Shown here piece by piece: positions 23,930 to 35,293 of a stretch of DNA of 64,000 bases. The translations under genes were made by a program, and so were the position numbers. Position 1 is the first letter of the stretch; every line of letters begins with the position of its first letter. Source of the stretch: Circinella minor. Lineage: Eukaryota; Mucoromycota; Mucoromycetes; Mucorales; Lichtheimiaceae. Below the pieces are notes generated by a model, which saw nothing but the letters and a program-made list of their open reading frames with translations, was not told the DNA's origin and did not search any database. The DNA lies in the NCBI GenBank assembly GCA_016758965.1, contig JAEPRB010000003.1, forward strand, positions 1-64,000. Reading direction: 5' to 3'.

Positions 23930-26375
23930 ATGCTTGCCACAGCTCTTTTGAGACGTAAGATTTGAAAAAAAAATATAACGAATTGATACGATGAATCAAC
24001 ATTAGACTTACGATTACTTACTTATATGCACTCGATAATAACTCAACACCCAATAACAACAATAACAACAATAAATATTATATATCTGTATATATTTTTG
24101 TAGAGGCTGGACGTCGTGAGACTGCAAAGGTCGCTTCCATGACTCAAACCGTACGTATATATATATATATGAAAAATGAACAATAACAATTCAACGCGTT
24201 GTAAATCGGAATCATGAAAGATTAAAAAAAACACGTTATCTTTTTTTTTTTATTATTATTATTATTATTACTATTATATAGCGTTCGATACACGATCTTA
24301 CTTTCCGTAAGAAGACTGGTCAAACCATGTTCACACATGGTCGTGGTGGTCGGTAAGTTGAATAGTTTTAATGCTATTGTTACTATCTAATGAAGAACCA
24401 TTATCATGATAAGACGAGATTTCTAAATTATATATTTTTAGCTCTTCTACCAACGGTCATATCGCCACTGTTTTCGGTTGTACCGGTTTCCTTGCCCGTT
24501 ATGTCGTTAACAAGCTTGGTAATATTATCTATCACAACCAAAAAAAAAAAATTGTGAACGCGTCTGTTTCTCCTTTTTTTTTATCTCTATACAACAAATC
24601 TTACTGACATACACCAACTATATATAATGGATATATAGCTCGTCAAGGTACTCAAGTTGTCGTTGCTTACCGTGATCCCGATGAAGCTCGTCATTTGAAG
24701 GTCGCTGGTGATCTTGGTCAAATTATTCCTTTGGTAAATAACAATAATTAGCGCGTTTTTAGTACATGTATTTCTTCAAAAAGAGAAAAAAAAAGAAAGA
24801 ACAAGAGAATATTGATGGCTTATATATATATATACTTTAATTAGGAATTCGACTTGAAAAACCGTGAACAAATTATGGAATGTGTTCGTCACTCTGATAT
24901 CGTTTATAACCTTGTTGGTCGTGACTATGAAACAAAGTAAGCCATGAATTTAATCAAATATCTTTGAGAAAAAAAAAAGAAGGGGAAAGGAGATAAAGGA
25001 ATGAATCTGACGCAATCTCTTTTTTTTCATGTTTTTAGGAACTTCACTTTCAATGATGTTCACGTAGAAGGTTCGCGTCTTATTGCCGAAGCTGCTGCTG
25101 AAGCTGGCGTTGCCCGTTTCGTTCAAGTTTCTGCATTGAACGCTGCTGAAGATTCCACCTCTGCTTTCTTGCGCACAAAGGTAAAATAGAGATAATGGAT
25201 TTAGAATTTCAAATAGGAAGGAAGAGAAATACGGTTTACGAGAGAAAAAGAAAGAATAAAAATTTTATTCTGATATATTATATTGTATTATATGATATTT
25301 TAGTACTTGGGTGAACAAGCTGTTCGTGAAGTCATTCCCGATGCCACTATTGCTCGTCCCGGTACCATGTATGGTCACGAGGATCGTTTCTTGAACAGAA
25401 TTGGTGGTAAAGTTTACTTTATAAATCATTGTTATTATTATATACAATCAATATCAGATATTCACCCATGATTATTTTAATTAATAGATGGTGATGGTTG
25501 GCAATTCTGGGTCAATGAAGGCAAGGCTAAAATCTACCCTGTCTCGGTAAATATAATATAATCTAATTAAAGGAAGGAAGAAGATAAAAAAAAAGAGAAG
25601 AAAGAAAGTGGAAAGTTACTCATGTATATGCTTTAATTAGGCTATTGACGTCGCTCAAGCTTTAGAAGTTATGTTCCTTGCTGATTCTACTGCTGGCAAG
25701 ACTTATGAACTTTATGGGTAAATGAGGCATAAGTGTTTTTTTTTGAAAATATCGTCTTTTGATAACTGATAACCAATTACATATATATTTATATAGTCCC
25801 CGTGCAATGACTTATCAACAAATTTATGAATTGGCTCGTGAAATTTCTATGAAGCCTCTTCCGATCCGTTCGTTACCCCTTCCAATTGCAAAGTAAAGTA
25901 TATTCCTTTTACAACACAAATAAATTCAAAAAAGGCAAAATTAATTATCATTGGATTGTATAACAACCAAAAAAAATACATTTTTTTTTGAAATGACGAA
26001 ACTGATCATATGTATAATATTATAAATGTAATAGGTTCGCTGCCTCGCTTATTGATAAGCTTCCTTACAACCAAATGATCAGTCCTGATCTTATTGAAAG
26101 AGTATGTTTGAATGTCAATTTTTTATTTTATTTTATTGAATATACAGAAAAAAAAAGAGAGACTAACGGTAACAAAAAATTGAATTTAGATGACTTTGGA
26201 TGATAAGCCTACACCCGGTGCCCTTGGTTTCAAGGATTTATATATTGAACCCGTTGATTTACAGAATGTTGGTATTCATTACCTTAGACGTTTCCGTAGC
26301 AATGCTGTCTTTGACCTTCCTTATGAAAAGGGTGAAGGTGAAGTTAAGAAGGGCTTGTATCACGTTATTGATTAA
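23930..26375 (+). CDS. NDUFA9: complex I 39/40-kDa subunit (NDUFA9), mitochondrial (13 exons)
   Basis: An accessory subunit of respiratory NADH:ubiquinone oxidoreductase, an atypical short-chain dehydrogenase that binds NADPH. Exons: 23930-23954, 24104-24150, 24282-24352, 24442-24518, 24639-24733, 24845-24936, 25039-25180, 25304-25406, 25488-25546, 25641-25717, 25797-25892, 26035-26101 and 26190-26375. The product is 378 aa, like the human protein. The start MLATALLRR and the basic Arg-rich segment after it fit a mitochondrial presequence. The Rossmann glycine motif VFGCTGFLARYVVNKL lies at about 58-73. Family segments include YNLVGRDYETKNFTFNDVHV, FVQVSALNA, TIARPGTMYGHEDRFLNR and IYPVSAIDVAQAL. 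The first exon is only 25 nt. Its presence shows the fungus keeps respiratory complex I. Confidence 0.96.
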
Positions 26376-27155
26376 ACATAATATTCTTTTTATCTCTTTT
26401 GATTTGACGAAATGGGAAAATTGGAATCTCCATTAATTATCAGCAAAAAATAAAAAAAAAAAGCTCCCACTTTTTTTTTTCTTTTACACATATACACAAC
26501 ATACAAACCCCAACCAAATAAACAAAACCAAAAAAAAAAAATTCATTGTTTAGATATTTTTCAACATTTATTATTAAAATTCATCGGAAAGATAAAAAAA
26601 AATGACGTTATTTTTTGAAATGATTAGGATTAAAAAGTTTATTTTGTAAATATTTATATATGAAAAAGAAAATTCAGATATGTGATGTGCGTCTGGCTTA
26701 TATGTATATATTATTGATATGTATAAATATGCGTAAAATGGAAAGTGAAATGAGATAGAGAGAGACTGGGAGCAAAATGTATAATAAAGGGAGAGGAAAA
26801 GGGAGATATAGATATAGCGAGAGAGAGAGGAAGGGGGAGGTGACATGCTGACTAAAAATATGTACAAAATATAAGAATATATATAATGGATCTTTTTTTT
26901 TTTTTTTTTTTTGATTCTTATGGTTATTATAAAAAAAAATCCACTGTTTCCATGTGTTAAATTGTTTGTTGTTATGTTTGAGTAAAATAAAATAAAATAT
27001 AATAAAAAGGCGATACTGGTAATATTTATAATTGGATTCATATGCCTTTTTTTTGTTGTGTAACAATCCACACAATAATATTGTGGTTACCGCCGAATGG
27101 TTCCTTGAAGCAAAATGATAAGGAATTATTGCTGTTATTACTGTTTTTATTATTT
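26376..27155. other. intergenic between convergent genes
   Basis: About 780 bases with long A, T and purine-rich tracts (GAGAGAG near 26758-26835, a T run near 26895-26912). Minus-strand ORFs crossing it are Tyr/Ser/Leu low-complexity strings and are not supported as genes. Confidence 0.6.
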
Positions 27156-27827
27156 TTATTTCCTTGCCATTGCTGATAAGGATGGATATGAAGATAGGAT
27201 AGGTTCTACACCATCATTATCAACAAGCTGATCATGTTTATTATCCAATTCATCTTTGTCTAGAGGAAAGAAAAACGGTGGTGAAATATGTTGACGTCGT
27301 TTTTGTTGTTGCTTTTGTTGTTGATAAGAATATGAATGATGTCGTGATGGAAAAGAATGTTTTACAATACCTCCAGCTCTTTTCATCGCTGCATGTAATA
27401 ACATATCACCAAAATCATCTTCCATAACAATATCTTCTTCATCACCCTCCTCATCTTTATCTTCTCCATGGTTGTTATAGTGACCGTTGTCATAGTAATC
27501 TGTTGCTGTTTCTGCAAGAAGAAGAGCATCTTCTTGTTCTTCTTGTTGATTTAAATCATCAAAACAAGCATCTAACCAATTTTGTTCACGTTGTTGTTCA
27601 TCCTGACTGATATCTTCTTCTTGTTGTAATATTATCTGTCTCTCTTTATTAGTGTCAGAAAATACAAGTTGCTGCTGTTGTTGTTGAGGCGGTTGTGCCG
27701 TCAATGCATTTCGTATCAAAACAAAAGGTAATAAAGAATGATGATTTTGCTCTTGCAATTTATGAAATGATAAATAAATAATAAAATCTAGATCTTCTTT
27801 TTGTTGTTGTTGTTGTTGCTCTGACAT
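27156..27827 (-). CDS. SERTA-domain-like acidic protein
   Basis: A 223-aa ORF; I start it at ATG 27827 (MSEQQQ) because the longer reading frame upstream is a translated T/A run. Residues about 10-45 include LDFIIYLSFHKLQEQ followed by SLLPFVLIRNALTAQ. This matches the SERTA pattern of LSxxKL, then SL, then VLIxNxL, best known from transcriptional co-regulators such as the SERTAD proteins. After it come poly-Gln, a Gln/Glu-rich acidic region (EEDIVMEDDFGDML) that could serve as a trans-activation segment, and a basic Gln-rich patch (QQKQQQKRRQH). The C-terminus VEPILSSYPSLSAMARK may be conserved. The SERTA assignment rests on my motif reading only. No intron was detected. Confidence 0.55.
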   Translation of the reverse strand: MSEQQQQQQKEDLDFIIYLSFHKLQEQNHHSLLPFVLIRNALTAQPPQQQQQQLVFSDTNKERQIILQQEEDISQDEQQREQNWLDACFDDLNQQEEQEDALLLAETATDYYDNGHYNNHGEDKDEEGDEEDIVMEDDFGDMLLHAAMKRAGGIVKHSFPSRHHSYSYQQQKQQQKRRQHISPPFFFPLDKDELDNKHDQLVDNDGVEPILSSYPSLSAMARK

Positions 27828-28917
27828 AATAATATAATATAAAAAAAAAAAAAGAAAAAAAAAAAGAAAGAAAGAAACAGAATGGGTAAAGGTTATTAAA
27901 TAAAATTTGTGCGGGGTATGATTAATTATATTATGCGTGGTCAACTAATTATAATAATTCCCATGACCTTTAATTTTTTTTTTTATTTTGGCTTCGCAGT
28001 TTTGTTGATGTTGTTGTAATATGTTTTTTCCCCGATATAATGATAATCAAGCCAAGAGAAGAAGTAAGTGAATTTGGGGGGAGATAGTGAGAGACAAAAG
28101 TGGGGAGAAGATAAAAAAGAAGAAAAAAAAAAAAAGGGGGGGGGGAAAGGAGGAGGGTTAACATTACTTATCATTTACAATACTCGTCATTCATACCATC
28201 ATCATCATCATCATTATCACACATTATGTGTTTTTTTTTCTTATCCCATGATTGTTGTGTCACTCCCATCCATGTTCTATTTTCCTTTTTCTTTTTTCGT
28301 TTAATTTAAAAACATAATATAATAAATAAAAAGGTCAACAACCCGGCAAAAAATATTTAATTGCTATTGAAAGTGATTCTTTAATAATGTCTTTCTTTGA
28401 TAAAAAAAAAGTAAAAATAAAAAAAAAGTTGTTGAATGTATGTGATAGATTGAGAAGTTGAAAAGGGAGATGATTGTTTCTGGTAGGTTATTGAGGGAGA
28501 AAGAGAAAGAGATAGGCAAAAGGGTTGAGAGAGAGAGAGAAACCCTCTGTGTAAGAAAAGGCGAGGGAGTTATGTGAAAGGGAGGAGAAGTTAGTAAGTA
28601 GTCTGGTTATTTATCCTAGAAAAACTGTATATGTTTGGGGAAGAGGGGAGATTGATAACAATTGTTAAAAAGACGTTTGATACTTGAGGGGGGGGAGTAA
28701 GCAAAAGAGGATGGCCAGGTAAAGATAAGAAAATCAAATCAAAGGTTGTTTGTATTAGATTTGCTTGCTAAAAGAAACATTATTGTTATTATTGTTATTG
28801 TTGGAAATAGTCGTGTGTTTGTGTTTGTGTGTGTGTAATTTAACAGATGATGTATGGTACGTTTGTGTGTGTATGTGTGTGTTTATAATTTTTAATGGAT
28901 TCGTCTTATCCCTTCGC
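27828..28917. other. intergenic, promoter of the SERTA-like gene
   Basis: About 1.1 kb between two minus-strand genes, rich in A/G tracts (GGGGG and GAGAGAG around 28120-28150, 28495-28560 and 28686) and GTGTGT runs near 28810-28880. No coding potential was recognised. Confidence 0.6.
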
Positions 28918-29775
28918 TCACATGCTATCCAAACGTTGAAACGATCTTCCACCGCGTGGTCGTTCATTCAACTTGGGATTTTTCTTTGCCAAAATATCTA
29001 TTATAATAAATGATAAATGATTAATATTCAATTTTTTTTTATGTTTGAAAACTTCTAACACCTGTAACCAAATCTAAACCCCAAACCTATTCATTTTCCT
29101 CCTTTACATATAATATTTACCTTTATCCATTGAAGCGTGATCGAAATCACAATCATGTTTATCAGGATAACGATGTGAATCACAAAAGACATAATCACAT
29201 CGACACTTGTTACTCAATTGTTTCGCTAAAGGAATCTACAATAATATAATAGTATTTACATAAGAATTTATAATTATATTTTTAATTATAAATATATAAT
29301 TAAAAAATAAAATTACCTTGCTTCGACACATGAAGCATCTTCCAGTATTCTTTTGAACAGGTTTACTCGGGAGTTGTTCTTTTTCTTCTTCTTGTCGGCT
29401 AGTTTCGGCGTTAGCAGACTGTTCTTCTCGTTGTTGTTCGTTTTGTGATGGTGACTCTTCCTTTGTTGGTGTTGACGGTGTTTTTAATTCTTTTCCTTGT
29501 TCTAGCAATGGTTCAGATGTTGTTGTAGTAGTAATAGGTTTATTGATGATAGGCTCATTATTTTCAAGAACTGAAAAAATAAAATAAAATGCAAAATATT
29601 AGTATTATGTTAGTGTATGTAGTTATATAACTATTATTTTACCTTGGTTTTTGTTCTGTTGGTCCGCTTGCTCTCGGAAGCATTTAGAACACATATTATT
29701 GTAAATTTTATTTCCATAAAATCCACATCCAGCACTGCATGGCAAAGGAACCTCGGGTGCTTTATTGTCTTCCAT
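28918..29775 (-). CDS. A20/AN1 zinc-finger protein (ZFAND5/6- and SAP-like, 4 exons)
   Basis: Exons 29775-29643, 29570-29317, 29235-29121 and 28997-28918 give 193 aa. An A20-type zinc finger lies at the start: PCSAGCGFYGN and CSKCFREQ place cysteines at about 13, 17, 29 and 32. After an 85-residue Glu/Gln/Ser-rich linker comes an AN1 zinc finger: GRCFMCRSK (123/126), then NKCRCDYVFCDSHRYPDKHD (140, 142, 147, His150 and onward) and CDFDH. This A20-then-AN1 order and size is that of ZFAND5/6 and plant stress-associated proteins, which bind ubiquitin chains and act in protein quality control or stress responses. The C-terminus NPKLNERPRGGRSFQRLD matches the family tail in position. It is divergent from the PCL cyclin gene, sharing about 1.4 kb of upstream DNA. 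Confidence 0.92.
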
Positions 29776-30484
29776 TTTTATTTTTATTTTTTAAAAAAAA
29801 AGATAAGAAAGAAGTATTTTAGAAGAAGAGTAAAAAAAAGAAGGAGGAAGAAGTAGACAATGTAGTTGTAGTAGGGTTTTTTTTTTTTTTTTTTCGTTGA
29901 AGAGAGAAAGAAAAAAAAAAGTCTTAAAGGATATGAAAAAAAAAGGGAGTAGAAAATAAAAAAGGCAAGAAAACTCTTTGTATTGCGTGTGTTGTGTTCT
30001 TTGAAATGAGTTTGCTCACGCTGTTTTTTTTATTTTTATAAACACAGAATAGTAATTCAACGATAATTAATAACTACAATGGAAGTCTGTCTCTTAATTA
30101 GAAATCCTCATACCCATTTCAACCGACTCTGAGGGTTTTTTTTTTTTATCAAGTCAGACCACATAAAAAAAAAAAAATTATGTATCAAATGTTCTGTATG
30201 ATTGCGTGTAATAAGTAGAAAAATGGATAGATGGAGTTTTCTTATTATGTGATGTATACATGTGTGTGACGTAAGTGATTTATCTTTCATCCGAACCAAT
30301 AGAATCATAATTGACTGCCGCAGTCGTTTTCCTAGAGAAATGATAATCGAAAAATTCGGAATGAAAAAAGACAAGATTACACCAATAGAAATCTCGGGAA
30401 CTTGGAAGTAAAAATGAGTGAATCCAAAAAAATTGATTTTTTTATTTTTATAATCTGAGTTCAACCCAAAAGGCACTCGCTGGA

Positions 30485-30493
30485 ATGACTCAT
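30485..30493. promoter_or_regulatory. ATGACTCAT, Gcn4-type palindrome upstream of the cyclin gene
   Basis: The full 9-bp symmetric Gcn4 site lies about 695 bases before the cyclin ATG and about 710 bases from the divergent A20/AN1 ATG. In yeast the related cyclin gene PCL5 is a Gcn4 target. The match is exact, but function is inferred. Confidence 0.4.
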
Positions 30494-30858
30494 GAGAGAT
30501 TTTTTCGTTCTTTCTTACTCGTCACTCGTTGCGGTCAGTCTTCGTCACAATACACTCACACAAAAAAAAATAATAATAATAATCTGGCGCCCTTTTTTTT
30601 TTCGAAATCTTCTTTTTTGAAACCTTCTTTTTTTAAACCTACACAACAAAAAAAAAAAAAAAAAATCCAACTTCTTTTCCTATCGAACTCTTTTCAAACG
30701 TATAAGAAACTTATCTTTTCTTCCTTTTCAAAAACCTATCTATCTTTTTTCTTTTTCTTTTTTAACTTAATTATTATTATCCTTCTTCTTTTTTAAAACC
30801 AACTTCTTTCTTTATCTTTTTATAAACACTATCTCCCAATTTCTCTTTATCAATCAAT

Positions 30859-30894
30859 ATGTCTGTTAATATTTTTGTCGGTCGTCGCTTTTAA
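30859..30894 (+). promoter_or_regulatory. possible upstream ORF in the cyclin leader
   Basis: ATG followed by ten sense codons and TAA (MSVNIFVGRRF), about 290 bases before the cyclin start. The CAATCAATATG context is reasonable. Whether it lies within the transcript is unknown. Confidence 0.3.
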
Positions 30895-31187
30895 ACGCTT
30901 CTCTCTCTCTCTCTCTCTTTTTTTTCCCACCCACGTTTTATTCTTTATCAAAACGGCTTCTTTTATATAAACAGCAATAACTAAAAGTAGCCCTTTATAT
31001 ATTATCGATCATAAAAGCGAACTATTAAAAAAAAAGCAACAACTTCTTGGAACCCCTCCCAACACAATTCTATTCTTTTTCTTTTTTTATAAAAACCAAA
31101 TTATCCCAAAAAGAGGCGTAGCGCCGATTTCATTACACATTTATATTTAACAAACAGCGTAACTTACTACGCCAAGCAAATACAAAA

Positions 31188-32346
31188 ATGAATAATATTA
31201 TTAACGTTGCGCAGCCTGCAACAGTCACACCAATCAGTATGAGCAACAACGATCTCACCACTACAGCAATACTCGGTGCTGCGCATCCTATTGGTTACAA
31301 CAATAACAATGAACATCATCTCCATAAATACCCTGCTTCTTCTTCTTCAACAACTACTTTACTCTCCCTTTTGTTGAATTCTACCATGCCGCATATCACC
31401 TCCAATGTTACCACTACTTTGACGCCTCCTATTCAACAACAAACAGCAAAACATGATATTATTACAAAACAAAAGCAACAACAAAAACAACAATATCAAG
31501 AGAAACAACGAGCTTATGTGAATGCCTTAGTTGGTAAGCTTTTTTTTTTCATTACCATAGTTACACTATATTTTATTTCTGCATAGCTTTTTTCTAACTT
31601 TTCTTTTTTGTTCTCACACAATAATAGATGTCACAGTTCAAGCCATTGCTTCCATCTGGCCTAATGCAACAAGTACACCTTCCAGTAACAATCGACCTAT
31701 TGCCAATCTCAATACATTTTTGCATCACATTTTGAAACATTCTCGTACAACTCATTCCACTTTACAACTTGCAATATTTTATTTATTTCGAATCCGACCT
31801 CGTGTATTGGAACGACGTAACGATGATGTTTATATTTCTTGTGGTCGACGTATGTTTTTAGCTGCTTTAATCTGTGCTCATAAATTCTTACAAGATAAAA
31901 CATATAAGAATTCTGCATGGAGTAAAGTGAGTGGTCTTAGTGTTAATGAAGTCAATCATGCTGAACGAGTCATGCTACAATTATTGGACTGGTCTTTGTA
32001 TGTTAAGAAAGATACCTATGACCAATGGATTGTAATGCTACAAAATCACCTTAAATTCCGTGTACCTACATCTACGACTTCTTCTTTGGCATTTACTACA
32101 ACTGAACAACAAGAACAATACATGGAATGGCAAAAACCAAAGACGATACCCCTTACTACACCACCCCCAACAACTACAACAACATTTAATCTTGGGATGC
32201 CAACACCTGTTGAAGAAGTAGCAAATATTAAACATGCATTACCTTGTCGTGTTTCTTTGTTGTCTTCTCCACCAGAACGTAAAAGAAAGGCGATGGATTG
32301 CCTTTCACAAATGGCTACTACTTCTTCAAAGAGAAGACTTGCTTAG
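31188..32346 (+). CDS. PCL/Pho80-family cyclin (2 exons)
   Basis: Exons 31188-31533 and 31628-32346 encode 354 aa. The N-terminal 115 residues are low complexity (Asn, Ser, Thr, poly-Gln). The cyclin box occupies about 118-265: TFLHHILKHSRTTHSTLQLA, FYLFRIRPRVLER, CGRRMFLAALICAHKFLQDK, NSAWSKVSGLSVNEVNHAER and LQLLDWSLYV. The CGRRMFLA and KISGL-like segments are characteristic of Pho85-type cyclins such as Pcl1/2/5, which direct the Pho85/CDK5-like kinase. A Pcl5-like role (phosphorylation and turnover of Gcn4) is possible given the upstream ATGACTCAT, but sequence memory cannot separate Pcl subtypes. The C-terminus has KRKAMDCLSQ and a final SSKRRLA. Confidence 0.85.
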
Positions 32347-33360
32347 GATTATTTTTTTTTCTTTATTGATTTGTTGTTATCAAGAATTGTTATTGTTGTT
32401 TGTTTTTCTTTTAAATAATAATAATAATAATAATTTATACACATAAATATGAATATAACACTTATCCCCCCTTGAACACATAACACACAATATGTGTCTG
32501 TCTTTTTATGGCACATATCATTCATTTGTACAAAAAAAACCCATACAATCCATTTTTTTATTATTATTTTGGAGGTCTATTTTTTTTTATTACTTCTATT
32601 TTTTTTTTATCTAACCTAACACCCACACATACAACACGGAGTAATCACCCCTCTTCTTTTGTCTATATTTTTTTTCTTCTTTCTTTTTCTTTTGATTAAT
32701 TGGGAAAAGCTTTTCCACTCTTTTTTTTTGTATTTGTAGCGGATTCTCTCTTTTTCTTTTTTCTTCTCTATCTTTTTTTTTCTTTCCTTTTCATTCGATA
32801 ATAAACCATTTCATTATACTTTAACAATAATAACAAATAATAAATAATTCTATAATAACAATAATAAGCATGAATAATAATGATAACTTATTTCTTTATG
32901 AAAAAATGAATGAGTCATCATAACACAATAGATCAGTGAAAAGAAAAAGGTGCATTAATAATTTACCCTTTCTTTTTGTCTTTTGTTACGTAGCAACTTA
33001 AATCTAGCAATTTCTATGCTGCGGATAACTTTTTTAACTTTCTCTCAAACCTTTACAAAAAATTTGATCTGTCTTTGTACCGCCAAGCTTTTTTATATTT
33101 GTAATCCCCGACTTATTTGGATTGGATCCTCTCTGATTTTTAAAAAAAGAACAAAAGATGTATTTTTACACAAGCAACTCTTTTTGTCGGTCATATTAAC
33201 CCGAAAAAAAGTTTCGAGTTTTTAACCTCTTTTTATCATTATCCCTTTTTCTTTTTTATAACTATTATTTACTACAATCCTTCTTTTTCTTCTTACTTTT
33301 CTTTTCCTTTTTTTTTAAAAAAAAACAACAACAACAACAAATATATTATCATATATAATT
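32347..33360. other. intergenic between cyclin and ORM genes
   Basis: About 1 kb, T-rich on the plus strand, with pyrimidine blocks near 32680-32790 and 33230-33310 that are probably the ORM leader. No gene was recognised. Confidence 0.6.
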
Positions 33361-34328
33361 ATGTCCAGTATTCGAGAACAAAAAGCTCATCAAACCCTTG
33401 ATCAAAGTTCTATGCCTAATTTTAATTCATCATGGGTTAATTATAAAGGTAATTATTAATTTGTTATTTATTATTGTTATTTTCTCGATGAAAAATAAAA
33501 GATGCGAAAAAAAAATATTAATATATACATATATGGATATATATATACATAATATTATATACAGGAGCATGGTTTACTACATTGTTTATCATTGTATTAT
33601 TAAAGACATTATTCTCGGTCATTCCTTTTATTAGTTCAGAAGCAAGTTGGACTTTAACTAATTTGACATTTAACATTGTAAGTATTATATTTATCAATAG
33701 TAAGGAGGTTTATAAAATAATGTATATATATATATATATATGTATGTATATATGGCGTATCTATGAATAGAAACAAACTAATACACCAAAAAAAAAAAAA
33801 AAACGTGGCATGAAATTACATATTTGTACAAATCCATATGGAAATAATTATACACATATAAAAAAAAACTGACGACTTTTCTAATTATATTATTTTTAAA
33901 AGGGTCAATATATCATGTTTCATTGGGTACAAGGTATTCCATTTGAAAATCATCAAGGTGCCTATGATGGTTTAACTCTTTGGGAACAAATCGATGGTGG
34001 TGTACAGTTTACAGCAACTCGAAAATTCTTTACGGCTGTACCGATCGCCTTGTAAGTTTTTGCCACGTATTTTTTTTATACAGATAATTATTAACTCCCT
34101 TTTCCCCTCTACCCCTTCTCCTCCCCCCCCCAACTTTTTATAACACACTTTTATACTAATATATTTTAAAATGACAGATTTTTGTTGAGTACACATTATA
34201 CACATTATAACCTTGTTTTGTTGGTAATTAACTTTGCCCCTGTAATGTTGGTTATTATTGCTAAATTGCCTGTCATGCACAAAGTACGAGTTTTCGGCAT
34301 TAACAAGATTGATCATGTTGTTGACTAA
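33361..34328 (+). CDS. ORM1: ORM/ORMDL sphingolipid-regulating ER protein (4 exons)
   Basis: ORM proteins are ER membrane subunits that inhibit serine palmitoyltransferase and tune sphingolipid synthesis. Exons 33361-33448, 33565-33677, 33903-34051 and 34178-34328 give 166 aa, between human ORMDL (153) and yeast Orm1 (222). Recognisable family segments are [66 protein letters not shown], and [20 protein letters not shown] followed by [13 protein letters not shown]. Hydrophobic segments span about 32-52, 58-76 and 100-150. The Ser-containing N-terminus ([15 protein letters not shown]) is short. The yeast regulatory Ser cluster phosphorylated by Ypk1 is not clearly present, so regulation may be of the animal type (inference). 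Confidence 0.96.
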
Positions 34329-34930
34329 ATGGAAAAAGAGATGAATGGGTACCAAAAAAAAAGAAAGGAGATTAGCAAAAGAGAGGGAGTGAAAAGAAAC
34401 CGAAAAGACTATGTTAATCTTAACTTTCATGCTCAAATACACTATTATTATACAACATTCTATCTACCGTTTATCATCCTACCTCCCAATTCTATCTCTT
34501 TACCTTTTACCTGATTACTATATACATTTTTTTCTCTCTCTCCCTCTCTTTTTTTCTCTATCTTTTTTTTTTTTTTTTGATCCATATAATTCTAACAACA
34601 ACTATCAACAAATCAACAACATGATACACATATCTCTTCAGCAACACAACTACATATTATTACAACACGCATTCCACAGATTTGATCTAAAGCAACAACA
34701 ATCACATAACACTCAAAAAAATATCAAACCTCTCATTTTTCGCTTTTTAAACAAAAATAAAAGCGCTGGTAAATCACATTCACACAATCACACATACACA
34801 TTACAACCTTTTGACGTGATCAAATTCCTTTTTTTTATCATCTTTCTTTTTAACAACCATCACACACAAACACATTTCAATCTACCAAACGACTGACAAC
34901 TCTCAATTCTTTTTTCTATTTTGTTCTGTC

Positions 34931-34976
<46 letters not shown>

Positions 34977-35293
34977 TTCCCTCCTCTCTCTTTTCTTATT
35001 TCTTTTTTACGTTCTTCACACTTCTTCGTCTTCTTAGTCAAACGTTTTTTTTTCTTTTATGTGTAAATAAATTTTGTAATATCCCCCACAATTTTAAATT
35101 GGGTTGTTTTGCTATGCAACAATAATAAGCTGAGTTGTCATGGCAACAGGAACGTTTTATTTTTATTTTCAGTTTTTTTGACAGTGAATAATGTTGTCAC
35201 CGGAGAGAAAAATAACCACACTCCTGTTTCAAAAATCTTTTTTTATTTTATCTTATTTTTGTTTTCAAACTTATAAAAAAAAACACGTAAAAG
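34329..35293. other. intergenic between ORM and DPH5
   Basis: About 960 bases with CT-rich tracts and a CT microsatellite at 34934-34974. The plus-strand ORF 34411-34896 is made of Ile/Leu/Phe and Gln/His strings and is not supported. Confidence 0.6.
34934..34974. repeat. CT dinucleotide microsatellite
   Basis: About 20 uninterrupted TC/CT units, roughly 320 bases upstream of the DPH5 ATG within a pyrimidine-rich region. Confidence 0.95.

Larger units (their letters stand above)
29776..31187. other. divergent promoter region, A20/AN1 gene and cyclin gene
   Basis: About 1.4 kb. The half next to the cyclin gene is strongly pyrimidine-rich (CTCTCT near 30900, TTTCTTTTT tracts), typical of fungal leaders. 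It contains the palindrome ATGACTCAT at 30485-30493 and an 11-codon upstream ORF at 30859. Plus-strand ORFs from 30485 are low complexity. Confidence 0.6.

Noticed and set aside
26574..27075. Long minus-strand ORFs of 125-165 codons
   Set aside because: They are overlapping low-complexity Ile/Tyr/Ser/Leu strings over A/T and purine tracts, lying in the 3' region of NDUFA9.
34411..34896. A 161-codon plus-strand ORF between ORM and DPH5
   Set aside because: Composition follows the CT- and CA-rich DNA, there is no domain, and it lies where the ORM 3' end and DPH5 leader are expected.
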